Shown here: piece after piece, positions 53,177 through 61,887 of the stretch
How positions within the stretch are numbered: the stretch's first letter is position 1
How the letters are laid out: each line of letters starts with the position of its first letter
DNA from: Aeromicrobium wangtongii
GTDB lineage: Bacteria > Actinomycetota > Actinomycetes > Propionibacteriales > Nocardioidaceae
Length of the DNA: 64,000 nt
Direction of reading: 5' to 3'
Assembly: GCF_024584515.1 (NCBI RefSeq)
Contig: NZ_CP102173.1
Coordinates: 992,001 to 1,056,000, forward strand
Made by a program: the position numbers and the translations under genes
The notes under the pieces: model-generated
What the model was told of the DNA's origin: nothing
What the model saw: the letters and a program-made list of their open reading frames with translations, nothing else
Databases searched by the model: none

Positions 53177-54067
53177 ATGAGCCTCCACCCGCAGTCACAG
53201 GCCCTCCTCGACGCACTCGCCGCCGAGGAGGGCCTGTCGCTGCCCGGGGACCTGGACCGGATCCGCGCCGAGGCGCACGACGCGGCGCTGAGGGCGGACC
53301 GCATCGGGCTCGACCACGTCGCCGACGTCGACGCGGACGGTGTCCCGTGCCGGCTGTACCGGCCGCGTCCGGGCGCGCCGGTCGCGCTGTACGTGCACGG
53401 CGGTGGTTGGGTGCTGCACGATCTGGAGACCCACGACGTGTTCTGCCGCTACCTGGCGCACCGGACCGGCTGGGCGCTGCTCGCCGTGGACTACCGGCGG
53501 GCCCCCGAGCACCCCTATCCGGCGCCGCTGAACGACGTCCAGACCGCGGCGGCCTGGATCCGGGCGCACGACCGTGAACACCGCGTCGACGCGTCCTTCC
53601 TGCCCGGGATCGGTGACTCCTCGGGAGCCAACCTGGTCGCGGGCCTGTGCGTCCGGCACCCGTCGGCGCTGAACTTCCAGGTCTTGATGTACCCGCCGGT
53701 CGACCGCCGGGCCGAGCTGCCGGAGGACGAGGCCAATGCGGCACTGGACGGCCCCGGCATGGAGTGGTTCTGGGAGGCGTACGCGCCCGGCGACCTCGGC
53801 GATCACCCGGAGGTCTCGGTGCTCGGTGCCGACAACCTGGCCGAGCACCCGCCGGCCTATGTGGTGAGCAACGAGCACGACGTGCTGCGCGACCAGGCGG
53901 AGGACTACGCGGCCCGGCTCGCGGCGGCGGGGGTCGACGTGCTGGCCCATCGCGCCCTGGGCATGGTGCACTCGTTCTGGCGGCAGCCTGCGGCCTTCGA
54001 CGCCTCGCGGTCGACCGTCACGGCGGTCGGTGCGCTGCTCGACGCGCAGCGGTCGCGTATGCGCTGA
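53177..54067 (+). CDS. alpha/beta hydrolase (HSL family esterase)
   Basis: This 296-residue alpha/beta hydrolase of the hormone-sensitive-lipase group has the oxyanion motif HGGGW, the nucleophile motif GDSSGAN, an Asp in EHDVLRDQ and the catalytic His in GMVHSFW. DYRRAPEHPYPAPLND is also a family hallmark. It acts on short acyl esters in the cytoplasm; the physiological substrate is unknown. The gene is transcribed from its own leaderless promoter, 25 bases after the Rv2466c-like gene. Confidence 0.9.
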   Translation: MSLHPQSQALLDALAAEEGLSLPGDLDRIRAEAHDAALRADRIGLDHVADVDADGVPCRLYRPRPGAPVALYVHGGGWVLHDLETHDVFCRYLAHRTGWALLAVDYRRAPEHPYPAPLNDVQTAAAWIRAHDREHRVDASFLPGIGDSSGANLVAGLCVRHPSALNFQVLMYPPVDRRAELPEDEANAALDGPGMEWFWEAYAPGDLGDHPEVSVLGADNLAEHPPAYVVSNEHDVLRDQAEDYAARLAAAGVDVLAHRALGMVHSFWRQPAAFDASRSTVTAVGALLDAQRSRMR

Positions 54068-54071
54068 CTGG

Positions 54072-54083
54072 CATACTGTCCGC
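54072..54083 (+). promoter_or_regulatory. -10 element of a leaderless glycerophosphotransferase-like gene
   Basis: CATACT (54072-54077), six bases, GTG 54084. The box is close to the TATACT consensus and no ribosome site is present. Confidence 0.5.
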
Positions 54084-55691
54084 GTGCCAGCCCTGTCGTC
54101 GAACGAATCGTTGCGCGAGCGGTACGAGCGTCGCAAGCTGTTCTTCATCCACGACCACCGGATCAGCGTCCGGTTCAGGCGGTGGGCCGCCGCCGCGGTG
54201 TGGCTCAACGCCGCCGCGCTCGTGGCGCTGGCGCTGGCGGTCCGGACCCTCGTCGACAGCGCGCCGGGCGTCGGGCTGTGGGCGATGGCGGTGCTGGCGG
54301 CCGCGGCGACCGTCGTGGCCCTGCGGCGTCCTGCCCCGGCGCCGCACACCCACGGGCTGCCGGGTGTCCCCGACGGGCCGTGCCCCGGTGAGCACCCGGA
54401 CCTCGGACCGTGGGTCATCGGCAGCCGGATCGCCGGCCCCCTGACCCTGGCCGTGCTCGCGGCCGGTCTGCCGGCGTGGGCGGTGCTGATCCCGTTCGTG
54501 GCGGTGCTCGTGCTGGCGTCCCGGGTGGCGATCTACGCCGTGGGGGTGCGCCGGCGCACCCGCCGCATCGCCCGCGCCCTGGCCGACCACGCGCCACGGT
54601 TCGCGATCGCGTACGCGGGCTACGGCGGCGGCCCGACCCACTTGACGATGTGGGAGGAGCCGCTTCTGAGCGCGGGCTACCCCGGCGTCATCTTCAACTT
54701 CCGCGAGCAGTACTGCCAGTACCTGCGCGAGAACACCGACCTGACCTCGCCGTTCATCCAGCTGAGCACCGACGCCGTCCGCGATCTGCAGATCCTGGTC
54801 GTCCCGACGCTCAAATGGTTCTTCTACCTGCACAACGCCCGGTCGAACTACCGGTACATGGCGATCCGCCGGGTCACGCACGTGTGGCTCGGCCACGGCG
54901 ACTCCGACAAGCCCGCCAGTGTCTTCGCCCGCCACGCTGACTACGACCTGCTGGTCGTGTCCGGCACGGCCGCGATCGAGCGGTACGAGACCAGCGGTGT
55001 GCACATCCCGCGCGAGAAGTTCGTGGTCCTCGGCCGTCCGCAGGTGCACGGCATCGAGGCCGCGACGCGTCCCATCGCCGAGGTCGAGCGGCCCGTCGTG
55101 CTGTACGCGCCGACATGGCAGGGCAAGCGCATGAGGGTCAACTTCTCGTCGCTGCGGCAGGGCCCGGAGATCGTGCGGGCCCTGATCGACGCCGGTGCCG
55201 ATGTCATCTTCCGGCCGCACCCGCTCTCCAAGCGGCACCCCCGGCTCGCGCAGTTCGTGGTGTACACCGAGCGCGTCCTCGCGGCGGACAACGACGACCC
55301 GTCGACCCCCGGTCAGCACGTGTGGGGCACGCTCCCCAACGAGACGTGGACGCTCAACGAGTGCATGAACCGTGCGGACGCGCTGATCTCGGACGTCTCG
55401 AGCGTGGTCTCGGACTGGCTGCAGTCGGGCAAGCCGTACGCGATGGTGAGCTCCAAGGGGATACCGGTCGAGGAGTTCCGCGAGCGGTTCCCCGTCGCCC
55501 GCGGGGCATACATCCTGATGCGCGGCCTGGACGGCGCTCACGAGGTGCTGACCGACATGCTCGGCGAGGACTCGATGCAGGAGCAGCGCCGCGCACTGCA
55601 GGTGAGGGTCCTGGGCGGTTACACGGGCAGGCAGTCCGCCGAGGCGTTCGCGGCGTACTTCCATGATCGCTTTGCCGGGGTGTCGGCCTGA
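54084..55691 (+). CDS. CDP-glycerol glycerophosphotransferase-like membrane protein
   Basis: This 535-residue protein has an N-terminal membrane region (four hydrophobic segments within about residues 33-160) and a GT-B domain resembling the TagB/TagF-type CDP-glycerol transferases. Typical segments are VWLGHGDSDKPAS, YAPTWQG, VIFRPHPLS and the late acidic ADALISDVSSVVSDWLQSGKPYAM. Such enzymes polymerise or prime teichoic acids. No other teichoic acid gene is adjacent, so the acceptor is unknown. The membrane-bound N-terminus is not part of classical TagF. GTG 54084 is chosen from the -10 position; frames further upstream overlap the hydrolase stop. Confidence 0.82.
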   Translation: MPALSSNESLRERYERRKLFFIHDHRISVRFRRWAAAAVWLNAAALVALALAVRTLVDSAPGVGLWAMAVLAAAATVVALRRPAPAPHTHGLPGVPDGPCPGEHPDLGPWVIGSRIAGPLTLAVLAAGLPAWAVLIPFVAVLVLASRVAIYAVGVRRRTRRIARALADHAPRFAIAYAGYGGGPTHLTMWEEPLLSAGYPGVIFNFREQYCQYLRENTDLTSPFIQLSTDAVRDLQILVVPTLKWFFYLHNARSNYRYMAIRRVTHVWLGHGDSDKPASVFARHADYDLLVVSGTAAIERYETSGVHIPREKFVVLGRPQVHGIEAATRPIAEVERPVVLYAPTWQGKRMRVNFSSLRQGPEIVRALIDAGADVIFRPHPLSKRHPRLAQFVVYTERVLAADNDDPSTPGQHVWGTLPNETWTLNECMNRADALISDVSSVVSDWLQSGKPYAMVSSKGIPVEEFRERFPVARGAYILMRGLDGAHEVLTDMLGEDSMQEQRRALQVRVLGGYTGRQSAEAFAAYFHDRFAGVSA

Positions 55692-55716
55692 GGGTCGCGA
55701 CTGGGACACTTCTTGC

Positions 55717-56175
55717 ATGCGCATCCACATCGCCGCCGACCACGCCGGCTACGAGCTCAAGACCCACCTCATCGACTGGCTGACCACCCAGGGTCACGAG
55801 CCGGTCGATCACGGCGCCCACACGTACGACGCCGATGACGACTACCCGCCGTTCTGCATCGCCGCCGCGGCGGCCGCCGTGGCCGATCCGGAGTCGCTCG
55901 CGATCGTGATCGGCGGATCGGGCAACGGCGAGCAGATCGCCGCCAACAAGGTCAAGGGCGCTCGCGCGGCGCTGGCCTGGAGCACCGAGACGGCATCGCT
56001 GGCGCGCCAGCACAACAACGCGCAGATCGTCTCGGTGGGCGCCCGCATGCACACCGCCGACGAGGCCGTCGCGATCGTCGAGGCGTTCCTGACCACGCCG
56101 TGGAGCGATGCGGCCCGCCATCAGCGCCGCATCGACATGCTGCTGAACTACGAGGAGACCGGCGAGCTTGCCTGA
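55717..56175 (+). CDS. rpiB: ribose-5-phosphate isomerase B
   Basis: RpiB interconverts ribose 5-phosphate and ribulose 5-phosphate in the pentose phosphate pathway. The 152-residue LacA/RpiB chain has MRIHIAADHAGYELKTHLIDWL, GGSGNGEQIAANKVKGARAA and the active-site region ARQHNNAQIVSVGARM. In this family the base is at the Cys/Ser position of GGSGNG, here Ser, as in mycobacteria. ATG 55717 starts at the conserved MRI; an upstream extension to 55663 overlaps the previous gene. It overlaps nei by eight bases. Confidence 0.93.
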   Translation: MRIHIAADHAGYELKTHLIDWLTTQGHEPVDHGAHTYDADDDYPPFCIAAAAAAVADPESLAIVIGGSGNGEQIAANKVKGARAALAWSTETASLARQHNNAQIVSVGARMHTADEAVAIVEAFLTTPWSDAARHQRRIDMLLNYEETGELA

Positions 56176-56980
56176 GGGGCACACGCTCCACCGGCTCGCG
56201 GACGACCTCACCGCCACCTTCGCCGGGCACGCGGTCAGGTCGTCCAGCCCACAGGGCCGCTTCGCCGCCGAGGCGGCCCGGCTGGACGGCCGCGTGCTGG
56301 AGGGCGCGGAGGCGTACGGCAAGCACCTGTTCGTCTCGTTCGCCGACGTGCCGTCGGTCGTCCACGTGCACCTGGGGCTGTACGGGTCGTTCGTGATCTC
56401 CCCGGGCACGGCGCATCCCGTCGTGGGGCAGGTCCGCTGGCGGCTGGAGTCGGAGGCGACGGCCGATCTGCGCGGACCCAATGCGTGCGAGCTGCTGGCG
56501 CCGCCGGAGGTCGACGTGATCATGTCCCGGCTGGGCCCGGACCCGTTGCGCGCCGACGCCGACCCGGATCTGGCGTGGCACCGCATCCACCGGTCCGACA
56601 CGCCGATCGCCGCGCTGCTGATGGACCAGAAGGTGCTGGCCGGCGTCGGCAACGTCTACCGCGCCGAGGTGCTGTTCCGGCACGAGGTCGCGCCGATGAC
56701 GGCCGGACGACGCCTCACCCGCCGGCGCTGGACCGCGATGTGGGACGACCTGTGCGCGCTGATGCGAGTCGGTGTCGAGCGCGGCCGGATCGACACGGTC
56801 CGGCCGGAGCACGAGCCCGAGGCGATGGGCCGCCCCCCACGCGCCGATGACCATGGCGGAGAGGTCTACGTGTACCGCCGGGAGGGCATGCCCTGCCTGG
56901 TCTGCGGCACCGCGATCCGGCGCCGCGACGTGGCGGGGCGGAATTTGTTTTGGTGTCCTTCCTGCCAGCGTCGCCACTAG
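56168..56980 (+). CDS. nei: endonuclease VIII-type DNA glycosylase (Fpg/Nei)
   Basis: This 270-residue Fpg/Nei glycosylase and AP lyase removes oxidised pyrimidines from DNA. Catalysis needs Pro2, and the sequence starts M-P-E-G-H-T-L. The start is therefore TTG 56168, directly before the Pro codon, although it lies inside rpiB. Other hallmarks are Lys in YGKHLF, DQKVLAGVGNVYRAEVLF and a C-terminal zinc finger C-x2-C...C-x2-C in CLVCGTAI...FWCPSCQ. It overlaps rpiB by eight bases. The stop codon TAG is also part of the -10 box of the next gene. Confidence 0.94.
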   Translation: MPEGHTLHRLADDLTATFAGHAVRSSSPQGRFAAEAARLDGRVLEGAEAYGKHLFVSFADVPSVVHVHLGLYGSFVISPGTAHPVVGQVRWRLESEATADLRGPNACELLAPPEVDVIMSRLGPDPLRADADPDLAWHRIHRSDTPIAALLMDQKVLAGVGNVYRAEVLFRHEVAPMTAGRRLTRRRWTAMWDDLCALMRVGVERGRIDTVRPEHEPEAMGRPPRADDHGGEVYVYRREGMPCLVCGTAIRRRDVAGRNLFWCPSCQRRH

Positions 56981-56990
56981 GCTCTGACCC
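56978..56990 (+). promoter_or_regulatory. -10 element overlapping the nei stop
   Basis: TAGGCT (56978-56983) begins with the nei stop codon and lies seven bases before GTG 56991. Confidence 0.5.
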
Positions 56991-58220
56991 GTGAACCGGA
57001 GCCTGCGCCGCGCCCTGCCGTCGGTCGCGCGATATCTCGATGAGCGCATCGTGCGCTGGCGCACCGGCACGTCCGAGGGCCAGGCGGCGGTCTTCCTGGT
57101 GCTGCTCGCGCTGTCCGGCGCGATCCTGGTCGCATCGCTGGTCAGCTACACCGTCTTCCCCGCGGCCACCTTCGTCATCCCCTTGCTGCTGGGGGCGATG
57201 GCGCTGCGGTACCGGCCGCTGCTGACGCTGGTGCTGGTCATCGTCGTCTGCGTCGCCGTGACGGTCGTGCGCCAGTACTTCAGGGCCGTCGAGATGGGGC
57301 AGGAGGGCATCACCGCCGGACGCATCAGCAACCTGGTCACCATGGCCGTCGTGGCCGCCCTGGTGCTCTACGAGTCCAGTCGTCACCGCAGCGGCCTGCC
57401 CGGCCCTCTCGGCGAGGCGATGCTGGTCGACCTGCGCGACCGCCTCCAGGCTCAGGGCGTCGTGCCGGCGCTGCCCGACGGATGGCGCTCGCAGAGCGCG
57501 ATGATCTCCTCGGGCGGTACCAAGTTCGCCGGCGACTTCCTGGTGGCGAACCTGTCCGAGGACGAGACCAGGCTGGAGATGGTCCTGGTCGACGTGTGCG
57601 GCAAGGGCGTGGCCGCGGGGACCCAGTCGCTGCAGTTCGCCGGGGCGCTGGGCGGGCTCATCGGCGCCCTGCCACCACTGGGCCTGTTCTCGGCGGGCAA
57701 CGACTTCTTGTTGCGACAGAACTGGGACGACGGATTCGCCACGGCGGTCCACGTCCTGATCGACCTGAGGACGGGCGAGTACTCGATCACCAACGCCGGT
57801 CACCCCCCGGCGCTGCGCTGGGACGCCCCGGCACAGGAGTGGGTCGTCGACGGCGCCCGCGGCACGGCGCTGGGCATCGTCAAGCGTCCGGACCTCCACC
57901 AGACGACCGGTCGGCTCGAGGTCGGCGACGCGTTGATGTTCTACACCGACGGCGTCGTGGAGTCGCGGTCGCAGGACTTCACCAGCGGCATCCAGTGGCT
58001 CCGCGCGACCGCCAAGGACGTCGTCCGCTCCGGATTCGACCAGGCGCCGCGCAACATCATCAACCACGTCGTGACCGGAGACGACGACCGTGCCGTGCTG
58101 ATCCTGGACCGGTCGGCCGTCGCGGCTCGTACGTCTGCCGGCCCTCCGGACGAGCCGCGATCGCTGCAGTACCTGGAGACCGTGCAACCCGAGGGCATCC
58201 GGCACCCGCAGGAGCTGTGA
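56991..58220 (+). CDS. membrane SpoIIE/PP2C-type serine phosphatase
   Basis: This 409-residue protein has four hydrophobic segments (about 32-128) and a cytoplasmic PP2C/SpoIIE-type phosphatase domain (about 165-380). Metal-site segments are GDFLVANLS, VLVDVCGKGVAAG, ITNAGHPPALRW, MFYTDGVVESR and GDDDRAVLIL. Such phosphatases act on anti-sigma antagonists in partner-switching systems. No anti-sigma or STAS gene is adjacent. GTG 56991 is seven bases after TAGGCT. The C-terminal tail is short and polar. Confidence 0.88.
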   Translation: MNRSLRRALPSVARYLDERIVRWRTGTSEGQAAVFLVLLALSGAILVASLVSYTVFPAATFVIPLLLGAMALRYRPLLTLVLVIVVCVAVTVVRQYFRAVEMGQEGITAGRISNLVTMAVVAALVLYESSRHRSGLPGPLGEAMLVDLRDRLQAQGVVPALPDGWRSQSAMISSGGTKFAGDFLVANLSEDETRLEMVLVDVCGKGVAAGTQSLQFAGALGGLIGALPPLGLFSAGNDFLLRQNWDDGFATAVHVLIDLRTGEYSITNAGHPPALRWDAPAQEWVVDGARGTALGIVKRPDLHQTTGRLEVGDALMFYTDGVVESRSQDFTSGIQWLRATAKDVVRSGFDQAPRNIINHVVTGDDDRAVLILDRSAVAARTSAGPPDEPRSLQYLETVQPEGIRHPQEL

Positions 58221-58296
58221 GCGAGCACCGACCCCGACCGGTTCACGCTGACGGGCCGGGCTGTGGCATCATGGTTCCGCTGCTTCGGCAGCACCC

Positions 58297-58370
58297 GCGG
58301 ACGTAACTCAATTGGCTAGAGTCTCTGCCTTCCAAGCAGAATGTTGCGAGTTCGAGTCTCGTCGTCCGCT
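58297..58370 (+). tRNA. tRNA-Gly (anticodon TCC)
   Basis: The cloverleaf has acceptor GCGGACG paired with CGUCCGC, anticodon stem UCUGC/GCAGA enclosing CUUCCAA (UCC, reads GGA/GGG) and T arm GAGUUCGAGUCUC. U73 fits glycine. CCA is not encoded. Confidence 0.95.
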
Positions 58371-58378
58371 CCGCTGAG

Positions 58379-58403
58379 AGGCCCCTCATCGAGGGGCCTT
58401 TCG
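58379..58403 (+). terminator. terminator after tRNA-Gly
   Basis: AGGCCCCTC pairs with GAGGGGCCT (9 bp, loop ATC) and is followed by TTC, nine bases after the tRNA end. Confidence 0.75.
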
Positions 58404-58416
58404 CAGTTCCGGTGGT

Positions 58417-58956
58417 CTACGTCGTCACCACCACGTCGGCGTGCTGCCGGGTGGCCTCCTGCGTGAAGTGCTCCGCCTCCTGCGCGGCCCACATGTCCCA
58501 GAACGGCGCGTACGTGCCGCCGTCGCGGGCCAGCGCGCGCTCCTTGCGGACCGCGGTCGGAGCGTCGACCCAGATCAGCAGGCTCAGGTACGGCCGCAGG
58601 ATCGCGGCCCCGCTGCCCACGCCGTCCAGGATCAGCAGACGGGTCGGCAGGACCCGCAGCAGGCGGCCGGGTCGGTGGTGCTCCCAGTCCCAGCGCGGCA
58701 CGGTGCCGATCCCGTCGGCCGCGACGGTCTCCAGGACGCCGGCGATCAGCGGGGGAGTGGCCGCGAGACCGTCCCACCCCGGGTAGACGTCCTCGAGGTG
58801 CAGCACCCGCGCGCGGGCCGCCTCGGCCAGTCCCGCGACGAAGCTGGTCTTGCCGGCGCCGCTCGGGCCGTCGACCGCCACCACGGTCGTGGAGCCGCAC
58901 GCGGGTTGACGATCACCGATCACCTGCAGGATCTGGTCGTACCGGTGCGACGTCAT
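58417..58956 (-). CDS. uridine-kinase-like P-loop protein
   Basis: This 179-residue P-loop protein begins with an N-terminal region and Walker A DGPSGAGKTS (about residues 29-38). It continues with HLEDVYPGWDGLA, WDWEHHRPGR and LILDGVGSG. The features resemble uridine kinase or (d)NMP kinase family members found in actinobacteria, but no close functional relative is identified. The phosphate acceptor is unknown. It lies alone between two tRNA genes on the opposite strand. A GACACT box ends six bases before ATG 58956 and may serve as the -10. Confidence 0.78.
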   Translation of the reverse strand: MTSHRYDQILQVIGDRQPACGSTTVVAVDGPSGAGKTSFVAGLAEAARARVLHLEDVYPGWDGLAATPPLIAGVLETVAADGIGTVPRWDWEHHRPGRLLRVLPTRLLILDGVGSGAAILRPYLSLLIWVDAPTAVRKERALARDGGTYAPFWDMWAAQEAEHFTQEATRQHADVVVTT

Positions 58957-58987
58957 GGCCCCAGTGTCCTCTAGACTGACGCGGCTA

Positions 58988-59061
58988 CGGGATGTAGCGC
59001 AGCTTGGTAGCGCGCGCCGTTTGGGGCGGTGAGGTCGCAGGTTCGAATCCTGTCATCCCGA
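58988..59061 (+). tRNA. tRNA-Pro (anticodon TGG)
   Basis: The cloverleaf has acceptor CGGGAUG paired with CAUCCCG, the anticodon loop UUUGGGG (anticodon UGG) closed by CGCCG/CGGUG, and T arm AGGUUCGAAUCCU. It is followed by A73; CCA is not encoded. A proline tRNA just upstream of tig is usual in this phylum. Confidence 0.95.
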
Positions 59062-59188
59062 CGGGCCGAAGGTCTGCTTCCGGCCAGTTCCCGGTCGTGA
59101 GAGACTGGAGGGACGCTTCCGCGGCCGATTCCGGCCGCAGCGGGCCAAGCCCGGCCCCACCACCCGAGATCATGCAGGAGTCACCCAC

Positions 59189-60571
59189 GTGAAAAGCACC
59201 ACCGAGACACTGAGCCCGACACGGATCAAGCTCACCATCGAGGTGCCGTTCGAGGAGTTCAAGCCCAGTCTTGACGCCGCCTACAAGACCATCGGCTCGC
59301 AGATCACCATCCCGGGCTTCCGCAAGGGCAAGGTCCCCGCGGCGATCGTCGACCAGCGCGTCGGTCGTGGAGCGGTTCTCGACGAGGCCCTCAACGCCGC
59401 CCTGCCCGGCTGGTACAGCCAGGCCCTGCAGGACACCGACGTCCAGCCGCTGAGCCAGCCCGAGATCGACCTCTCGACGTTCGAGGACGGCGAGCCCATC
59501 GTGGTCACCGCCGAGCTCGACGTCCGCCCCGAGCTGACGCTGCCCGACGTCTCCACCATCGAGGTGACGGTCGAGGACGCCGAGGTGACCGAGGACGACG
59601 TCAACGAGCAGCTCACCGCCCTGCAGGAGCGCTTCGCGACGTTCGCCGAGGTCCAGCGTCCCGTCGCCGAGGGCGACTTCCTGACGATCGACCTGTCGGC
59701 CGCCCAGAACGGTGAGGCGATCCCCGAGGCGCAGGCCGAGGGCATGCCGTACTCGGTCGGCAAGGCCACGATGCTCGAGGGCCTCGACGAGGCCGTCATC
59801 GGCCTGTCGGCCGGCGAGTCCAAGACCTTCACGACCCAGCTGGTCGGCGGCGAGCTGGCCGGACAGGACGTCGACGTGACCGTCACGGTCAAGGACGTCA
59901 AGGAGCAGCAGCTGCCCGAGCTCGACGAGGAGTTCGCGCAGACCGCCTCGGAGTTCGACACGATCGAGGAGCTCAAGGCCGACCTGACGGACCGCGTCAC
60001 CCGCGGCAAGCGCATGCAGCAGGCCAACGAGGCCCGCGACCTCGTCCTGGACGAGATCGTCAGCGCCATCGACGCCCCGCTGCCGGAGAGCCTCGTCGCC
60101 GAGGAGATCTCCAGCCGCCGTCAGCAGATCGAGCAGCAGCTCGCGATGGCCGGCGTGCCGTTCGAGAAGTACCTCGACGACGAGGAGCAGACGGTCGACG
60201 AGTTCGAGGCCGAGCTGGAGAAGCGCGTCCGCGACTCGCTGGTGGCTCAGTTCGTGCTCGACCAGATCGTCGCGAACGAGGAGTTCGGCATCGACGACGC
60301 CGAGCTGTCGCAGCACATCATGCGCCGCGCCCAGCAGTCCGGCGAGGACCCGAACTCCTACATCCAGCACATCATGGAGCACAACCACGTGCCCGAGATG
60401 GTCAGCGAGGTGCTGCGCGGCAAGGCGCTGGCATCGCTGGTGGAGTCGGCCAAGGTCACCGACAAGTCCGGCAACGTCATCGAGCTGTCCAAGCTGCGCG
60501 CCGACGGCACCTTCGCCGACGACGAGGCCGATGCGGACTCGGACGCCGACGAGAGCGCTGACAAGGCGTGA
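59189..60571 (+). CDS. tig: trigger factor
   Basis: Trigger factor is the ribosome-bound chaperone and peptidyl-prolyl isomerase. The 460-residue protein has the ribosome-binding signature GFRKGKVP at about residues 44-51, an FKBP domain (about 160-245: GDFLTIDL, MPYSVGKATMLEGLDEAVIGL) and the helical C-terminal chaperone domain. The last 25 residues are very acidic (DDEADADSDADESADK). GTG 59189 has AGGAG (59176-59180) eight bases upstream. A perfect 16-base palindrome (60578-60593) follows the stop. Confidence 0.96.
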   Translation: MKSTTETLSPTRIKLTIEVPFEEFKPSLDAAYKTIGSQITIPGFRKGKVPAAIVDQRVGRGAVLDEALNAALPGWYSQALQDTDVQPLSQPEIDLSTFEDGEPIVVTAELDVRPELTLPDVSTIEVTVEDAEVTEDDVNEQLTALQERFATFAEVQRPVAEGDFLTIDLSAAQNGEAIPEAQAEGMPYSVGKATMLEGLDEAVIGLSAGESKTFTTQLVGGELAGQDVDVTVTVKDVKEQQLPELDEEFAQTASEFDTIEELKADLTDRVTRGKRMQQANEARDLVLDEIVSAIDAPLPESLVAEEISSRRQQIEQQLAMAGVPFEKYLDDEEQTVDEFEAELEKRVRDSLVAQFVLDQIVANEEFGIDDAELSQHIMRRAQQSGEDPNSYIQHIMEHNHVPEMVSEVLRGKALASLVESAKVTDKSGNVIELSKLRADGTFADDEADADSDADESADKA

Positions 60572-60577
60572 TCGATC

Positions 60578-60593
60578 CCTCCCCGCGGGGAGG
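60578..60593 (+). terminator. short palindrome after tig
   Basis: CCTCCCCGCGGGGAGG is a perfect 16-base palindrome six bases past the tig stop, followed by TTC. It is a weak candidate terminator because there is no loop beyond the central bases. Confidence 0.4.
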
Positions 60594-60620
60594 TTCACAT
60601 CCCGGGCGGGAAGCGGCAGC

Positions 60621-61886
60621 ATGAACGACATGCCTGCCGCTCCCGCACGGACCACTGATGTCGCGGCGCTGGCTCTCGACTACGGCGACCGCCTGATCGT
60701 CGGGACCGCCCGCGACATGCACCGCGCCATGGCCGCGCGCGCCTTCAGGGCGACGCGGCTGGTGGGCGGTCATGTCCCCGAGTCGTTGCACGATGCGGTG
60801 GTCACATCCGTCTACGGAGCGATCTCCGGCACGCTGCGCGTCTCCAGCGGCACCGTCCGCGCGCTGGCCACGCGCGGTGTCGGTCGTCCCATCGAGTCGG
60901 GGCGGCGTGGGCGGCTGGTCGTGGCCACGATCAACGGCCTGATCGGCGACGAGCTGCGGATGCTGGACGATCCGCAGGCCATCTCGATGGCCGTCCGCTC
61001 CGAGGGCGCCGACGTCCCGGTGACCGGCTGGCAGCTGGCCGAGGCGTTCCGCGGCGCCACCAGCCATCCGGTGATCTTCGTGCACGGCCTGTGCGAGAAC
61101 GACGAGTCGTGGTCCAACGGGGCCAAGGTCCACGGCACGACGTACGCCGAGCGCATCGCCGACGAGACCGACGGGACGCCGGTCATGATCCGCTACAACA
61201 CCGGGCTGCACATCTCCGAGAACGGCCAGCACCTGGACACGCTGGTCCAGCAGCTGGTCGAGCACTGGCCCGTCCCGGTCACCCGCATCACGCTGGTCGG
61301 TCACTCCATGGGCGGACTGGTCGCCCGCGCCGCGACCAATCACGCGACCGCCGCCGGAGCGACCTGGCAGCACCTGGTGCGCGACGTCATCTGCCTGGGC
61401 ACGCCGCATGCCGGGGCGCGCCTGGAGAAGATCGCCCACGTCGGGTCGCGCCTGCTGCGCTTCTGGCCCGAGTCGACGCCGATCGGCGCGATCCTCGAGC
61501 AGCGGTCCGCCGGGATCGTCGACCTTCGGCACGGCTACATCACCCGCGACGAGTGGGAGGGGCAGGACCTCACCGCGCAGTGGGGACTGGACCGCATCGC
61601 CGCCGCCCCGCTGCCGCACGCGGAGTACCACTTCGTCGCCTCGACCCTGGCCGCCTCGCAGAAGCATCCGCTGAGCTCGGTGCTGGGTGACCTGATGGTG
61701 CACTTCTCGTCGGCCACGGGCGTCGGACCTGCCGGCCCGATCGTCGACGGGGCGCGGTTCGAGTACCTGCCGAGCGTCCATCACTTCGCCCTGCTCAACC
61801 ACCCGCAGGTCGCGGACTGGATGGTCTCGTGGATCAACGCCCACGACCGCGATCCGCGCGCCATCGCCGCGCCCGGGCAGGCCTGA
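60621..61886 (+). CDS. alpha/beta-fold lipase/esterase-like protein
   Basis: The 421-residue protein has a helical N-terminal part (about 1-140) and a PGAP1/lipase-like alpha/beta hydrolase domain. The HG oxyanion segment is VIFVHGLCEN, the nucleophile motif is GHSMGG (ITLVGHSMGGLVARAA), and the His is near SVHHFALLNHPQ. There is no signal peptide. It is followed by an SRPBCC-family gene one base after the stop, a pairing seen in several actinobacteria. The natural substrate is unknown. ATG 60621 begins MNDMPAAPARTTD. Confidence 0.82.
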   Translation: MNDMPAAPARTTDVAALALDYGDRLIVGTARDMHRAMAARAFRATRLVGGHVPESLHDAVVTSVYGAISGTLRVSSGTVRALATRGVGRPIESGRRGRLVVATINGLIGDELRMLDDPQAISMAVRSEGADVPVTGWQLAEAFRGATSHPVIFVHGLCENDESWSNGAKVHGTTYAERIADETDGTPVMIRYNTGLHISENGQHLDTLVQQLVEHWPVPVTRITLVGHSMGGLVARAATNHATAAGATWQHLVRDVICLGTPHAGARLEKIAHVGSRLLRFWPESTPIGAILEQRSAGIVDLRHGYITRDEWEGQDLTAQWGLDRIAAAPLPHAEYHFVASTLAASQKHPLSSVLGDLMVHFSSATGVGPAGPIVDGARFEYLPSVHHFALLNHPQVADWMVSWINAHDRDPRAIAAPGQA

Positions 61887-61887
61887 C

